Below, piece by piece: positions 44,888-58,711 of a DNA stretch of 64,000 bases. The translations under genes were made by a program, and so were the position numbers. The notes under the pieces are model-generated. The model was not told the DNA's origin, made no database searches, and worked only from the letters and a program-made list of their open reading frames with translations. The stretch's first letter is position 1, and each line of letters begins with the position of its first letter. The stretch covers positions 2,468,603-2,532,602 of the forward strand of contig NW_003314262.1 of the NCBI RefSeq assembly GCF_000143415.4. The letters run 5' to 3'. Source of the DNA: Selaginella moellendorffii (Eukaryota > Streptophyta > Lycopodiopsida > Selaginellales > Selaginellaceae).

Positions 44888-45122
44888 TCCTCCCTCGCAA
44901 GCCCTAAACTCTTTTTACCCTTTGTCAAAAGCTAAGATGAATTGTTTCAAATGTAGGATCTTTTTAGGGCACAAAAAGCAGAAGTGTGGCACGTGGATGC
45001 CATGCACCAACAACGACATGCCGCTGCTGTGTCCTATAATAAACCCCATGTCTCGCTAGAAAGAAGAAGACACTCTCTCGCAGTTCTAGCTCTCTCTTTC
45101 TCTCTCTCTCGGTCCAAATTCC
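44888..45122. promoter_or_regulatory. Shared COQ9/oleosin promoter with G-box and RY motif
   Basis: The 235 bp separate divergent ATGs of COQ9 (44887, minus) and oleosin (45123, plus). On the oleosin side a CACGTGG G-box/ABRE (44,990-44,996) is followed by a CATGCA RY element (45,001-45,006). About 30 bp further on is a TATA-like TATAATAAA (45,035-45,043). In seed plants ABRE plus RY is the signature of ABI3/ABI5-driven seed-storage and oleosin genes. A CT-rich leader (CTCTCTTTCTCTCTCTCTC) precedes the oleosin ATG. Confidence 0.65.
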
Positions 45123-45575
45123 ATGGCGGACAAGATGCAAAGCGGCGAGCGCAAGCTCCGCGAGCACTCGCCCAACGCGCGCCAGGTGCTAGGGCTCGTC
45201 GCGCTGCTCTTGGGCACGGTGGCGGTGCTGACGGTGGGCGGATTCATGCTGGGCGGCCTGGCGCTGGCGGTGGTGATCGGCATCCCCGTCTTCCTCTTCT
45301 TCAGCCCGGTGCTCGTCCCCCTGGGCATCGTCCTCTTCCTCGCGGTCTCGGGCATTGTCATCACCGGCGCCGCCATCCTCGCCTTCCTCTCCTCCGTGTC
45401 GTGGATTTACAACTACTTCAAGGGGAGGCATCCCGTCGGCTCCGACAAGATCGAGGCCGCGCGCCAGAGGCTCCTCGGCTCCGTACACCAGGCCACCGAG
45501 AAGGCCCGCGAGTACGGCAGCTACGCCGGCGGCAAGGCGCAGGAGGCGGCGCCGGGGGCTGCGCCAGGGGCGTAA
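45123..45575 (+). CDS. Oleosin
   Basis: Intronless, 150 aa. A short polar N-terminus (about 20 residues) is followed by an uninterrupted hydrophobic hairpin (about 21-93). Its proline knot P55-VFLFF-SP-VLV-P66 fits the oleosin P-x5-S-P-x3-P pattern exactly. An amphipathic C-terminus follows (KIEAARQRLLGSVHQATEKA). Oleosins coat lipid droplets and keep them from fusing; in lycophytes oil bodies occur in spores and vegetative cells. The coding region is strongly GC-rich. The stop codon falls inside a short tandem repeat (45,566-45,641), so the extreme C-terminus may vary between alleles. Confidence 0.97.
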   Translation: MADKMQSGERKLREHSPNARQVLGLVALLLGTVAVLTVGGFMLGGLALAVVIGIPVFLFFSPVLVPLGIVLFLAVSGIVITGAAILAFLSSVSWIYNYFKGRHPVGSDKIEAARQRLLGSVHQATEKAREYGSYAGGKAQEAAPGAAPGA

Positions 45576-45641
45576 ACCCCTCTCTGTACGGCCTTGTGTA
45601 CCGCCGGGGGCTTAAACCCCTCTGTACGGCCCTGGGTACGG
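45566..45641. repeat. Tandem repeat across the oleosin stop codon
   Basis: Two imperfect copies, about 40 bp apart, of GGGGCGTAAACCCCTCT followed by GTACGGCC. The first copy supplies the TAA stop of oleosin; the second carries its own TAA in the same context. Confidence 0.6.
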
Positions 45642-46383
45642 TAGGACTATTCTATGTACGGACGGAATGTGCTAAATAACGTTCTTTTTCTTACTAAAGG
45701 CTTAGATTTTAGGGTTGTGGGATTTCTTTCGCCGCAAAGAGATTCGGTTGGCACAAGCAGTGTAAATGCGGGGCCTGGATTACGACGCTCGTCATTCATT
45801 TTCTACCCCACTTGAGTAATTACTATGATAGTTTTTCTTTTACGTGTTCTAGCTGGCCGCCGGACGAGACGACGACGGTGGGAGTTAAAAAAAAGTTGGC
45901 CCCAGGCAAGTAAATGTGGGCACGGACATTCAGGATTTTCGGGTAAATTCTCTCATTATGACGGGGACGGGTTAAACGGGCGGGCTCTCATCACAGGTTA
46001 AGGCGTGATTAGAACTAAACTGGAGGTTTTTTTGTTTTTATACAATGTAGCGGTCAGATTCACAAAGATCTTCGTTGTTCGTTTTGTCTTTGTTGACCTC
46101 TTGTACCTTGTCCTTGGATTTCTCCTCTCTCTTGATTTTTTTGGTGTAGTGTAGTTTTTCTAGAGCCCGGTTGTGTTCTTCGTGGATGTTCTCCTCGAGA
46201 GAACCTGAGTGCTATAAAAAAATCCCAAAAAGAACGAGATCTTGCATTAGCCAGCTTTATAAATCCGTGAAATCAAGCATACAAAGAGCTCAACTTTCTA
46301 CTTTGGAGGAACGACGAAAACTGGAAAAACAGGAGCTAACGACGAACAGGAAAGCATACCAACAGAGGAGAGTGAGGCACTCA
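45642..46383. other. Spacer between oleosin and the acidic membrane-protein gene
   Basis: No gene recognised. It contains the oleosin 3' region and, towards 46,380, the 3' region of the minus-strand gene. Composition is unremarkable. Confidence 0.4.
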
Positions 46384-47514
46384 CTACTTGGCGCGCCGCT
46401 TGGATTGGAGCTCGTCGAGCTGCGTGTGAAGATCTTTGAGAATTCGCCGGTGGACGTCCCGAGCCGAGGCTGCCGGAGTGGTGGTAGTCGGGTCCTTGGA
46501 AACTGGCGATGACTTGAAAGCTCGGTTGATCTCTTTGGCTGGAAGAATTTCCTCGGGATTCTTCTTCGGTGGCTCCTCGGTTTTGACGAGATCTTTCACT
46601 GGAAAGATCTCCTCAAGATCTTCACGGACGGTTTCCTGGACCGGATCGTGCAGCGAGACCTCGAGCAACTCATCGTCTGAGAATGGAACCGGAGGAGAGG
46701 ACTCGGCCGCCGGAGGTGGAGTCGCTGGAGCTTCTTCGTCCCAGATCGGTCCGCTTTTCGCTGGAATTTTCTCCGGGCCAGCAACGCTAACTTGTTCTAG
46801 AAGAGGCGCCTCCACTGTCTCTAACTCTGGCATATCGATCTCCTTCACCTCGATCGGAGCAACCTCGAGAACTTTCGATTCTGGAGCGACCAAAACCGGC
46901 TTTTCCTCTACCTCTTCCACTATTTCTACCAGAGTTCTACTGCTGACCTCTTCCAGAGTTTTAGGTGGAGCCGACTCCTCGAGCTTCGACCCGGCAAAGG
47001 CCACTGGAGGATGATCACGAACAGTCGAGGACGCAACACCATCTTCTTCTCCGCTCTTCTTCTTGCTCTCGACCGGAGGAGCTGCCGGTTCTCCAGCAAG
47101 AGGCTTAAGTTCTCCGGCCTTGAAAACTTCGTCCACCCAGGAAGCAAGCTTGATCTTCCACTCCTCAATCACTTCCATCCAGGTCGCGCCGGAGCCATCC
47201 ACCTCCGATCGTCTCCGCTTCACAGCCACGGCCTCGTTGCTCGCCTGGCTCCAGTCTCCATACGGCCAGCTCTCGTCCATGACGCTGGGAATGGACTTCT
47301 CCCCCTTGGCCCATCGCTCGCGCTCCTCCGTGGTCTCCTCCAACCTCGGCTTCATGCTGATGAGCGCGATGATGAACAAAGTGGTGGAAATGAGCAGCGG
47401 CGAGAAGTAGAGCAGGATGTGGAACAGCGAGGGCGTGAGCAGCAACAAAATGGATCCGCACACCAGTGGATGATTCCACATGATGTCGAAAACGGCCGAG
47501 AACTGGAAACCCAT
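46384..47514 (-). CDS. Acidic membrane-anchored protein, function unknown
   Basis: Single exon, 376 aa from ATG 47514. Residues 10-55 contain two adjacent hydrophobic helices (LVCGSILLLLTPSLFHILLY and ISTTLFIIALISM). The rest is a long, probably disordered Glu/Pro/Val-rich tail (KTLEEVSSRTLVEIVEEVEE, repeated E-V/E-P motifs). The protein ends in a short basic helix (RRILKDLHTQLDELQSKRRAK). This layout occurs in a loosely conserved group of plant membrane proteins of unknown role. No catalytic motif is visible. It is transcribed convergently with the oleosin gene. Confidence 0.75.
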   Translation of the reverse strand: MGFQFSAVFDIMWNHPLVCGSILLLLTPSLFHILLYFSPLLISTTLFIIALISMKPRLEETTEERERWAKGEKSIPSVMDESWPYGDWSQASNEAVAVKRRRSEVDGSGATWMEVIEEWKIKLASWVDEVFKAGELKPLAGEPAAPPVESKKKSGEEDGVASSTVRDHPPVAFAGSKLEESAPPKTLEEVSSRTLVEIVEEVEEKPVLVAPESKVLEVAPIEVKEIDMPELETVEAPLLEQVSVAGPEKIPAKSGPIWDEEAPATPPPAAESSPPVPFSDDELLEVSLHDPVQETVREDLEEIFPVKDLVKTEEPPKKNPEEILPAKEINRAFKSSPVSKDPTTTTPAASARDVHRRILKDLHTQLDELQSKRRAK

Positions 47515-48535
47515 CGGAGATCGATATGAGCAGTCGATGATGAGCTACTTATCTGTGAGTTCTCCGCAGCAGTGAGAATCCCTCCACTGTTTTTCTCTTT
47601 TTTTTTTCCTCCTTGATGATGCTGTGCTCTGCGACACTCAAGAGAGAATGAGAGGAGCTTGCGAGTAAAAAAAGACTACTATACCTTTCAAGGAGGGCCC
47701 AATGGGACTAAATAGTCAGGATGCCTGTGAGTGATGTGAGTGAGCGGCTCAAAATCGAGTTTTGGCCAGCTCGCACGGAACAGGTACGGTGCTTGTCTTG
47801 TTCTCTGTGCACACGAGTCGAGCTCTTCCTCTCTTAGTGTACCTCGAAACCACGACAACTTTTTAAAAAACTTCTCTTTTTTTTGCGCTTGGATCGATCG
47901 ATCGAGTAGGAGTAGGAGGCTACGTACCTGTTGGATTGATCCTTGATTTGAGTGTCTTGGATCTCCGCTACCTCCACAATTGCCGTGCTTCACGCTGCAA
48001 AACATTCAAAGTGAGAAAGAGAGTAAAGAAAATGGAGATAGAACAAGCGAAAGGGAGTGAAAAGCTTTCACTGGCATTTGCCTAACCCAAGAATCGACAG
48101 CTTCTCTCGATAGCTTGCCTAAAGAACGAAAGAAAAAAAAAAACAAACAAAGCATGGATGGATGCGATGTATACTCTCTCCACCAAAACAAAGAAAGCTA
48201 AGACCTACCTACAAACAAACCGCCTCGAGGAACGAAACAAATGGAACAAAGAATTCTTCCATTTGTCCCACCTGAGAATCGCAATGGGAGCATTCGATCC
48301 TCGCTCCAAGGAAGAACTTGCGCTTATTTCGATCCATCATCTGAGAATCACAATGCGGGGATCGATAATCGCTTGCTCCAAGGAAGAAATCGCGCTTACC
48401 TCGATCGATCATCCATCGCCCTACAGAATGCGGGCATTCCAGCTCACTCCCTCAAAGGGAAAGAAAAAGAAAGGAGAATTTAGGGTTTACCGGGGATTTT
48501 TTAGGGTTAGGTCTTGTGTGTGTGAGCTCTCGGCG
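47515..48535. other. Divergent spacer upstream of PRP43
   Basis: Upstream sequence of the minus-strand membrane-protein gene (47,515-48,100) and of the plus-strand helicase. It contains GATCGATCGATCGA near 47,893 and the 69-bp tandem repeat at 48,272. Open frames here lack family matches or start context. Confidence 0.45.
48272..48412. repeat. Two-copy 69-bp tandem repeat upstream of PRP43
   Basis: CTGAGAATCGCAATGGGAGC at 48,272 and CTGAGAATCACAATGCGGGG at 48,341 each open a unit. Both units continue with GCTCCAAGGAAGAA and end in CGATCCATCAT-like sequence. It lies 125-265 bp upstream of the helicase ATG, in its promoter or 5' leader. Confidence 0.65.
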
Positions 48536-51075
<2,540 letters not shown>

Positions 51076-53431
51076 TTTGTCCGTGGCATTATTCTTTTGT
51101 GTTTTAGCTATAAACTTAACCAAAAAGGTGGCAAAGTTATTTGGGTGGATCCCTTTAAAGTTATACGAGCTTAGATACTTTAGTGGAGACAACGTATGAG
51201 GAAGTGCGAGAGGGCTTGTAAGCTCACGGCCACTGCTGGGAGCCTCATGATCTTCCGGACCCTTGTCCACAGTGCAAGGTTTATGACTACCACAACAATA
51301 GCAAACACGAGCAAGCGTGCTTCGTGTGTAGGGACAAGGCCTGAAAGAAGCTCCAAGTGGACACAAGGTGGCGTGATAAGGGAGTGATCGCCAAAGAGGG
51401 GCAAGGATTGCGAGTCATACAGAGTTGTGGGAGTTTGCGGCAAGACAACAGTAGCTGAGGGTCTTCTTGAGAGGGGTGAATCGTCCAATACTTTCATGCA
51501 GGGTGATTGTAGGTGGAACTTACAGTCAATCAGCGACCTCAAGAAGTATTTGCCCAAGATGGAGAGATGCAAACCACGTCGGTGGTGACTGTGTGCTAGG
51601 GACTGTTTTCAGGCAAGGTGGAAGAGATGTGCAAACCACTTGTTGATGAAATGTGTATGTATTATTCCCCAATGCTCCTTAGGGGCTTAAACAACAGCAA
51701 GTGTGCACTCTCAAAGAGACTAGTGAGACTACGAGCAGGGATGCCTGGCGCTGCCTGTGGGCTGTCCACCTCCCAGGTGACTCCACTGTGAAACTGGAAG
51801 CCACCTATTACGCTCTGTGACACTCAAAACCACCACGGAGCGCTCCACCACTAACATGCCTTCGGTGCCAAAATGACACCTGATTGCAATGTGACTCCAA
51901 CTTGTAAATCCATGTGAGGTGTGAACATCCTCCAACTCATAGTCGAAGCATGCTACCTTGCCTCCCACACGAGACAAGTGCACTAGCCCATTTTCAAAAG
52001 ATTCCTAACCCAAGGGATTAGAGGAATGGCCCAAACCTCCTCCTAGGGAGCCAAATGCTCTAGATCTAGCGTTGGAGAGGAAACATGTGGATCTCCTACA
52101 CGTGCAGCATCGAATGCAAACCACTTGTTAAGATCTAGCTGGTGATTTTGCATTAGCATTTCCTCAAGAAGTAAAGTGGAGGAGATATGCAAACACTTTC
52201 TGGGGACAAGCCCAAGGATGGAAACATGCAGGGCACTTGGTGGGGGCAAGAATATCTTTATTAACGTTGCCAAATTCATGGAAGAACTTCCAGAAATACA
52301 AAGCAAGCTAGTTCTATGTACTCTAATTTTCTTCCCACCATTATTAGTTAAAAGTGAAATTAGTTAATCATGCTAATCTTTATTACATTGATATTAACAT
52401 TAGTAAAATCTAGATGAAGGAGGAGGCGTGTTGTAGCAGTGATGCTTCCAACTCCCTGGAGGGAGATTTTAAAAACAATGCCTTGTTTTTCACTGGTTTG
52501 TGTTGGTGTGCTGTGACCAAAAGGTGTAAAATGGCAATCATAATGCGTATTTTATGATGCTAAACTACATGAAAATATAGACCAAACATTAACATAATTT
52601 AATATTTTCTAAAAGGATCTAAATATTAAATTAAATTTTTTAGAAGTTAATTAATTTAATTGAAATTAAATTATTAAGATTATAGATATATATTCTATGT
52701 TTTAATGTAAATCAGTGAAGATAATTATTCCAAAAGGTATATTATTTTATTAATTTAAAAAATTAATTAACGTTATCTTTTTTATTTTATAAAATAATGT
52801 TATCTAGCTAGTAATTTGATTGTAACATTAATAAAAATACTATACCACTCAAATTATATTTTTAATTATAAACAGTGGAATTTGTAAGGTAGGATATGTA
52901 TATATTGGGACTACATGAGTTTTTTATTAGAGATGTGGTAAATTATAAAAGAGCTTAGAAAAAATATAAAAGAACCAAAGCAAACTAAGTGTTGTTACGT
53001 TGCATTTTTTTGTCATCTATAATTTTGTTATTTCTTGTTGTTTCCTTTATTTTGTTGGGTGTATTTTCCATGAGTTCTCTTAATCATTTTGACTCTTCAT
53101 TATTATAATCAATAATAAAGTGTTCCATCCACTATTATTTTTAAAAAAAATCCTGGATTATATTTATTTATTTAAAATATTTGATTTTCAAATTTAGTTC
53201 ATGTCTGCAATAATAGCTTAAACTGCATATGAAAGTAATATTCCTATTTTAAACCCTTTTGGATGATTATGGGAAACAATCTTGGCATCCTTTATAGTCT
53301 TCTACTTGAGGTGGCTATCCAATCCAACTATATTAAGATTTTCCCTGACCACCTCAGATCCAATTAGAGAAGTGAAACAAACAAGGAGCCAACCCTTAAG
53401 TAAATTCCATAGACCATAGAATATTCTTAAA
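51076..53431. other. Gene-poor spacer with possible NLR P-loop remnant
   Basis: From 51,420 to 51,590 the plus strand reads VVGVCGKTTVAEGLLERG and then LKKYLPKMERCKPRRW. This weakly resembles the P-loop of NB-ARC resistance proteins without the rest of the domain. Two similar segments, GGTGGAAGAGATGTGCAAAC (51,619) and GTGGAGGAGATATGCAAAC (52,170), suggest an old local duplication. From 52,540 to 53,430 the DNA is very AT-rich and featureless. Confidence 0.35.
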
Positions 53432-53969
53432 TGTAAGGGATTCCAAATGTATAGTAGGGATAGTGGTAGGTCGAATATGGCCAACCAACCTGAGGCATAG
53501 TTTAACTCCCACTTGCATGCTTGTCTTTATTTTGCGTTCGACTTAGGTTTAATCCCAAGCTCCACACCATGCTAGCTGGTGGAGTACCTATGTCCTCGTG
53601 TTAAGCCATTTGTATGCTAAAATAACATCAAATTCCATTTAACTCCGTTTTGCGTGCTTGTCCTGGCATTGGGATGCTAGATACTCTAGGACTATTTCAA
53701 GTCACTCTGTATTCCTGTCCCTTTGCTCCTTGGGCTGTGCACTCTAGAGTCACTTTGTGCTCTTATTCCTTCACTCCTTAGTTCCATACTTGGGAGTTTC
53801 ACACCATTCTTTTATTCAGTGGCCCAAGGCTTTGAAACTCAAGTTCCGCACCAGTATCCTTTGGACACGTGGCATGTGACACGTGGCACATAGAGGGTTT
53901 AGGTTCCGCTTTGTGGTTATCCTATGGTAAATCACCATAAGATAAAAGGTAAAAACCACATGCACTACA
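53432..53969. repeat. LTR of the minus-strand gypsy element (left copy)
   Basis: Begins TGTAAGGGATTCCAAATGTA and ends CACATGCACTACA. It aligns by eye over its full length with 59,451-59,966 (shared words CATTGGGATGCTAGA/CATTGGGATATTGGA, GACACGTGGCA and GCTTTGTGGTTATCCTAT). TG...CA ends and direct orientation fit LTRs. Many substitutions mark an old insertion. Confidence 0.75.
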
Positions 53970-54719
53970 ATATTGTTATGTAAGAAAATTGTATTGCTTT
54001 CTTTCTTTTATAGTTGTTTGTCGCAACGTTAGTATTGCTATTTGCACATCTTTTCTTCATGGTGTATAGACTCCCTTCATATGAGGCTCATGTATCTTCT
54101 TGAGGCTGCTATCCATGGCTAGGTCAAGAGGGAGGGGAGAATGACTTAAACCATAGGAATATTCTGGAATGTCCCTAGATTGCGAATTTGGACATGGGAT
54201 GAACACCATTGTATTTAAGACAATCTCTACATTCCATAAATATGCCAAATAAGCAAATCTAGATACTTTCCATAAATAACATTTAGGACCAAATTGAGAC
54301 TAACGCAAAAGGTATGATAGTGAAGATGTTTAGCAGACACGGTAAACTATCATTTAACGAATATTAAGGGACCAATCTCAATATCGCAGGGGTTCTTAAT
54401 ACTAGCAAGTGCAAGCCAATGACAAAAGTTTCTCAAACTAGGCTGAGTACAGCAAGAAACACATAGGGTTCCTACCTTATGTTTATCCGATTTAAGTGCA
54501 CGGTTATTGACCAATTTTTTAACTAGCTCAAGTGGGAACTGATAACGGGTCCAACAATACCAACCTCCTGTCATCATGGCAGTAAGGAAAGAATATCTGA
54601 AAGAACTAGCCAACAGGTAACTTTCGATACTCGAAGTCATATTCGCGACAAATATAATTATAGAAATAAGAGAATGAAAGTAGAACAAATGGCTCAAATC
54701 ATATAGCAATATGGCTATA
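53970..54719. other. Internal element sequence next to the left LTR
   Basis: Non-coding AT-rich DNA lying between the integrase end and the left LTR, the expected place of the polypurine tract. No clear tract or further domain is visible. Confidence 0.35.
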
Positions 54720-57129
54720 AAACTTAATTCTCCCCTTCCTCAGTAATGTTATCCAAATCATAACCAAAATATGGAAACACTCACTTCATGTCATTCTCAA
54801 TTTCCCATGTAGCTTTGTCCATGGAATAACTAATAACTCACTAATTATCTTTTGCCATGTTTTCACTAATTTTTAAGCAAGAATATTAGCTGGACTAGCC
54901 TTCTCAACATCAATTTCTAGGACCTAGATGATGGACTAATCCACAATATCACTATAGTGCAAACACGCTTTAAGCTTGCTCAAATGGGATGTTAGATGAA
55001 TCTTCAAACAAGTTAACAAGTCCAAAGTGTATGCAAGATCCCCCACGCGCTATAAAATTATCTAAAGCCCATAATACCATGGAGACAACTTAGCATTGCC
55101 ACCTTTTTTTAGAGACTGTTATACATCTGACAGCTTAAGGAAAACCTTATCACCAACTTTGTACTCTTGATGATGATAATGCTTATTAGCTAATCTTTTG
55201 TCTCGATTTTGAGCTTGCCTCATATTCAACTTTGCCAACTCAAGCTTGTCTTATATATCCTCTAGGAAATCACAAGTATAAAGTACCCGAACCAAAGCCA
55301 AACTCAAATTCATAAGAGACTTATGCTTATAGCCATACATCGCCATAAATGTAGATATACTAATAGTCGATTGATAACTATTATTGTGAGAAAATTGAAG
55401 CAAAGACAAATACTTCTCCCATACTCTCTATCTAGTCAAGTTTCCCACAAAATACCTCAACATATCTTCCAACAACTGATTCATGTATTCTGTTTGCCCA
55501 TTTGATTGTGGATGCTCACCATTACTCACGCTCAACTTAGTCTCTAGTTTCTTAAAGGCCATTTGCCAAAACTTGGATGTGAACTTGGGATCCTGATCAT
55601 TCATAATATCACCTAGTAAATAATAGAAATTGAATAATTAGTCTATAAATAACTAAACAAGTTCAAAAGCTTTAATAGTCATTTTCACTAGGAAGAAGTG
55701 AGCCATCTTCATCAAACAATCCACAACAACCCAAATAGCATTATTTCCTTGAAATGTCTTGGATAAACCAGTGATAAAGTCCATTGAGATGCTATCTTAT
55801 TTATTCTCAGGTACATGTAAAGGATGATAGAGGTTAGTGAGTTTTTGATAATCAACTTTAACCACCTAGTAAGTCAAACAACTATGTATATACTTCTCAA
55901 TCTCCTCATCTTCAGCAAGACTAGTACAAGTTAGTTGTTATTGATAAGGGGTAACTTCAGGAACCAAGTCAATCTCATGTTAAATTCCACATTTGGGAGG
56001 CAAACTATCAAGCAACTCATTTAGAAATATGAACTCTTCTTGAATGGAATCCACCTGAGCTCTATGCCCACGAACGTACTCTAAATTAGACATGATCATA
56101 TTATAAAGAAATGGGTACACTATGAAAGAGCTAGTTATGTCATTTGTGACAATGAAAACAATTACCCTCCATCTTGTCCTTCTCTCACTAGTTTAAATGA
56201 TTTTTTTGGCCTCATTACCATCTCCACTCTTCAAGCTATAATGGAACAATAGGCACTTCTTCTTCGAATATGAAGTATTGGTGTGCTGGTCATCATGTTG
56301 ACTACCATACTGTTGACCATAGTTGACCAAGTTGACTGATGGTTTGGGTGAAAAAATATAAGCTTTAGTGATAACATCAGTCAACATTATAGAAAAATCC
56401 TTCTTGACCTTCTATTGCACATCCATTGAGCTCAAACTTTTGATGAAACACTACACCTTTAGTAGCTCATTATAGGCACCTATGAGACTAAGGCAAAGAT
56501 TATGGAATTTGTGGGCATATACATCTAAAGACAAAGTCTCTTTCTAGATCTTTAATAGTTAATTCATAAAATCAACCCCTTCAAACTTCTTGACAAACAA
56601 AACACAGAAAACCTTTATCAAATCACTTCAAGAAGTTGGCTTGGGATTAATTTTAATGTAGTTCTTCCACCATAAAGAAGTATGCCATGTAAGCTTCGTC
56701 ACAAAAAAATCAATTTTTACCTTATCCTCATAAGGATTATGAAATTAACAACTTTCCCACAATTCCAATTAACAATCAACCTCTTGGCTATCACAAACAT
56801 CTAGTGATGACTTCCATTCCACTATACCATAATCTTTGGCATGTTTGATATACCAATGGTAATCATGGACAAGAGATTGATTCATATTGAAAGTCCATAT
56901 GAAGCAAGAAATCCTTAATGAGATTGATGAAATTCTTAACCTCCTTAATGTTGCTTTGAACCTTAGAAATCTGGTGTCCCTGCCACACAACGACATCATC
57001 AAGAGTTTTTTCCTCATCGTCATGGCCAACATCACTAACACTATACTCCTTATTAGGATCTATATCTTGTTTATCTACCATCCTCAAAAGAATATGTTGT
57101 TCCAATACTAATGAAATGAAAAGGAGCAA

Positions 57130-58416
57130 ACCCTAGGCCAACCTCCCAACCCTACAGCCTTAAATCTCACAGGCTATAGAATATTCTTAGAATATTCCTG
57201 TGGTTCATGAAGAAGCTTAACTCATTCTAGCCCCAACAAATTAGGGTTCTGTAGAGATTTCTAGAGAAACTAGCCAGGAGCTCAAGCTCCAATTGGGCTC
57301 TTACCATAGCACAACGACAAAAACTGCCAAGAAAATTATGATGTGATTTTATTGAATTCTGCTCAAAGGCACCAAAATGCTGGAGCTTCAGGCATCTGGT
57401 ACCTAAATCCCTAGAATCCAATCTCTAAACTCCAATGATTGCATGATTGCATGGTGTTCTCTAGCTCCTAAACAACCAATTGCTTGCATGATAAGATTTG
57501 AGAAATATTCTATAGTGATAGGGTCTAGTGTGCATCTGAAGCACTGATGTATGGCCTAGACCTCATCACTTACACATAAGGGCATTGCCACTAGATTTAG
57601 GGCAATTATATCTTAGAGGATAGCACTATGGAAAGAAAGCCATCCATCTTCAAGTTTAATTGAGAAAGTTTTGAGGGATTCAAAATCCACTTTGAAACCT
57701 ACCTTTTATTTGAGCTTAGACTATTAAGGTTCATAACTAGACCTTCTTGGATTCCCAAGCTAGAGGGAGCATTGCAATGTGCCTATCCTAGAATGTTCTC
57801 TTTATTACTCCATCAATTCCTAAGTCCACTCTAGAAGTGGTTGAATGACAACATCAAGATTGAGATGGATGTTTTCTCAACATCCATTCACAAATGAACT
57901 CTCAATTAAATGAAGAGTCAACCAAATAGATGCCAAACACCATAACAACTCCTTTGATCACAAAGCTTGGGAACAAAACATTAAATTTTGATGCAATATG
58001 GAAATATACATGGCTCCCTGAGCAAGAGGAAGTTGAAATTGAGCAGTGCCTTAACTGGTAAAGTGGTATCAGTGCAAGGGTGAACACCATATTTACTATT
58101 ACTTAACTAATAACACTCAAAGAGATTCTTTTTATTTCCCATAAGATCAGTACAACTAAAGTCTATTAAAGCCACTTACTAATGCCACAATTGCTTTTGT
58201 GTTATAGAACTTCTCAATAGACTTACTTATGCCAATTGCATTGCTCTTAAGGAGTAGCTAGATGCTTAATAGGCTTTGGGGTAAGAGAAAATTACATTTT
58301 TACCATTAAAACTTTATAAAATTATAAATCTGCCCCTAGAAGTTCTAAGATTATAATTTTTCTCTAATGAAGTTTTGAATATTACAATAATTTATTGCAT
58401 GTTGCATGCAGTAATG
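57130..58416. other. Leader region of the minus-strand element
   Basis: No conserved domain. At 58,045-58,085 the plus strand reads GCAGTGCCTTAACTGGTAAAG then TGGTATCAGTGC. This resembles both a tRNA A-box context and the tRNA-Met primer-binding word TGGTATCAGAGC, but on the strand opposite to the element's coding strand. It may be a fragment of another insertion. Confidence 0.35.
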
Positions 58417-58711
58417 CTTGGTTTGCTTAATAGTAGTGTTATTCTTATTTATTACTCAAATTAGTCAAATGTAAGTTCATAATCATAAGCATGTTTATAA
58501 TTTATAAATGCAATATTAATATTATTGAATATCAATAATTAGGTTATAGGAAGTGTTTAGGAAAGTTTATAAATTATAAACATGTTAATAAATTATATAT
58601 ACAAGATTAATATAAATGAATAACAACCACTAGATGGTAAAATATACTAGAATATCTAAGTATATTCACTACCACCTCACTCTGCCTATAGGTTTGCTTA
58701 AGCAAACAAAA
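58417..58711. repeat. MITE-like repeat, copy 2
   Basis: Opens CTTGGTTTGCTTAATAGTAG and closes GGTTTGCTTAAGCAAACAAA. It matches the repeat at 2,797-3,096 along its length, including the inner TTTATAATTTATAAATG and AACAACCACTAGATGG segments. It lies in the leader of the LTR element, so it inserted there later or was carried with it. Confidence 0.65.

Noticed and set aside
53302-53484. Short minus-strand frame reaching into the left LTR
   Set aside because: It crosses the LTR boundary and has no domain; it is a chance frame.
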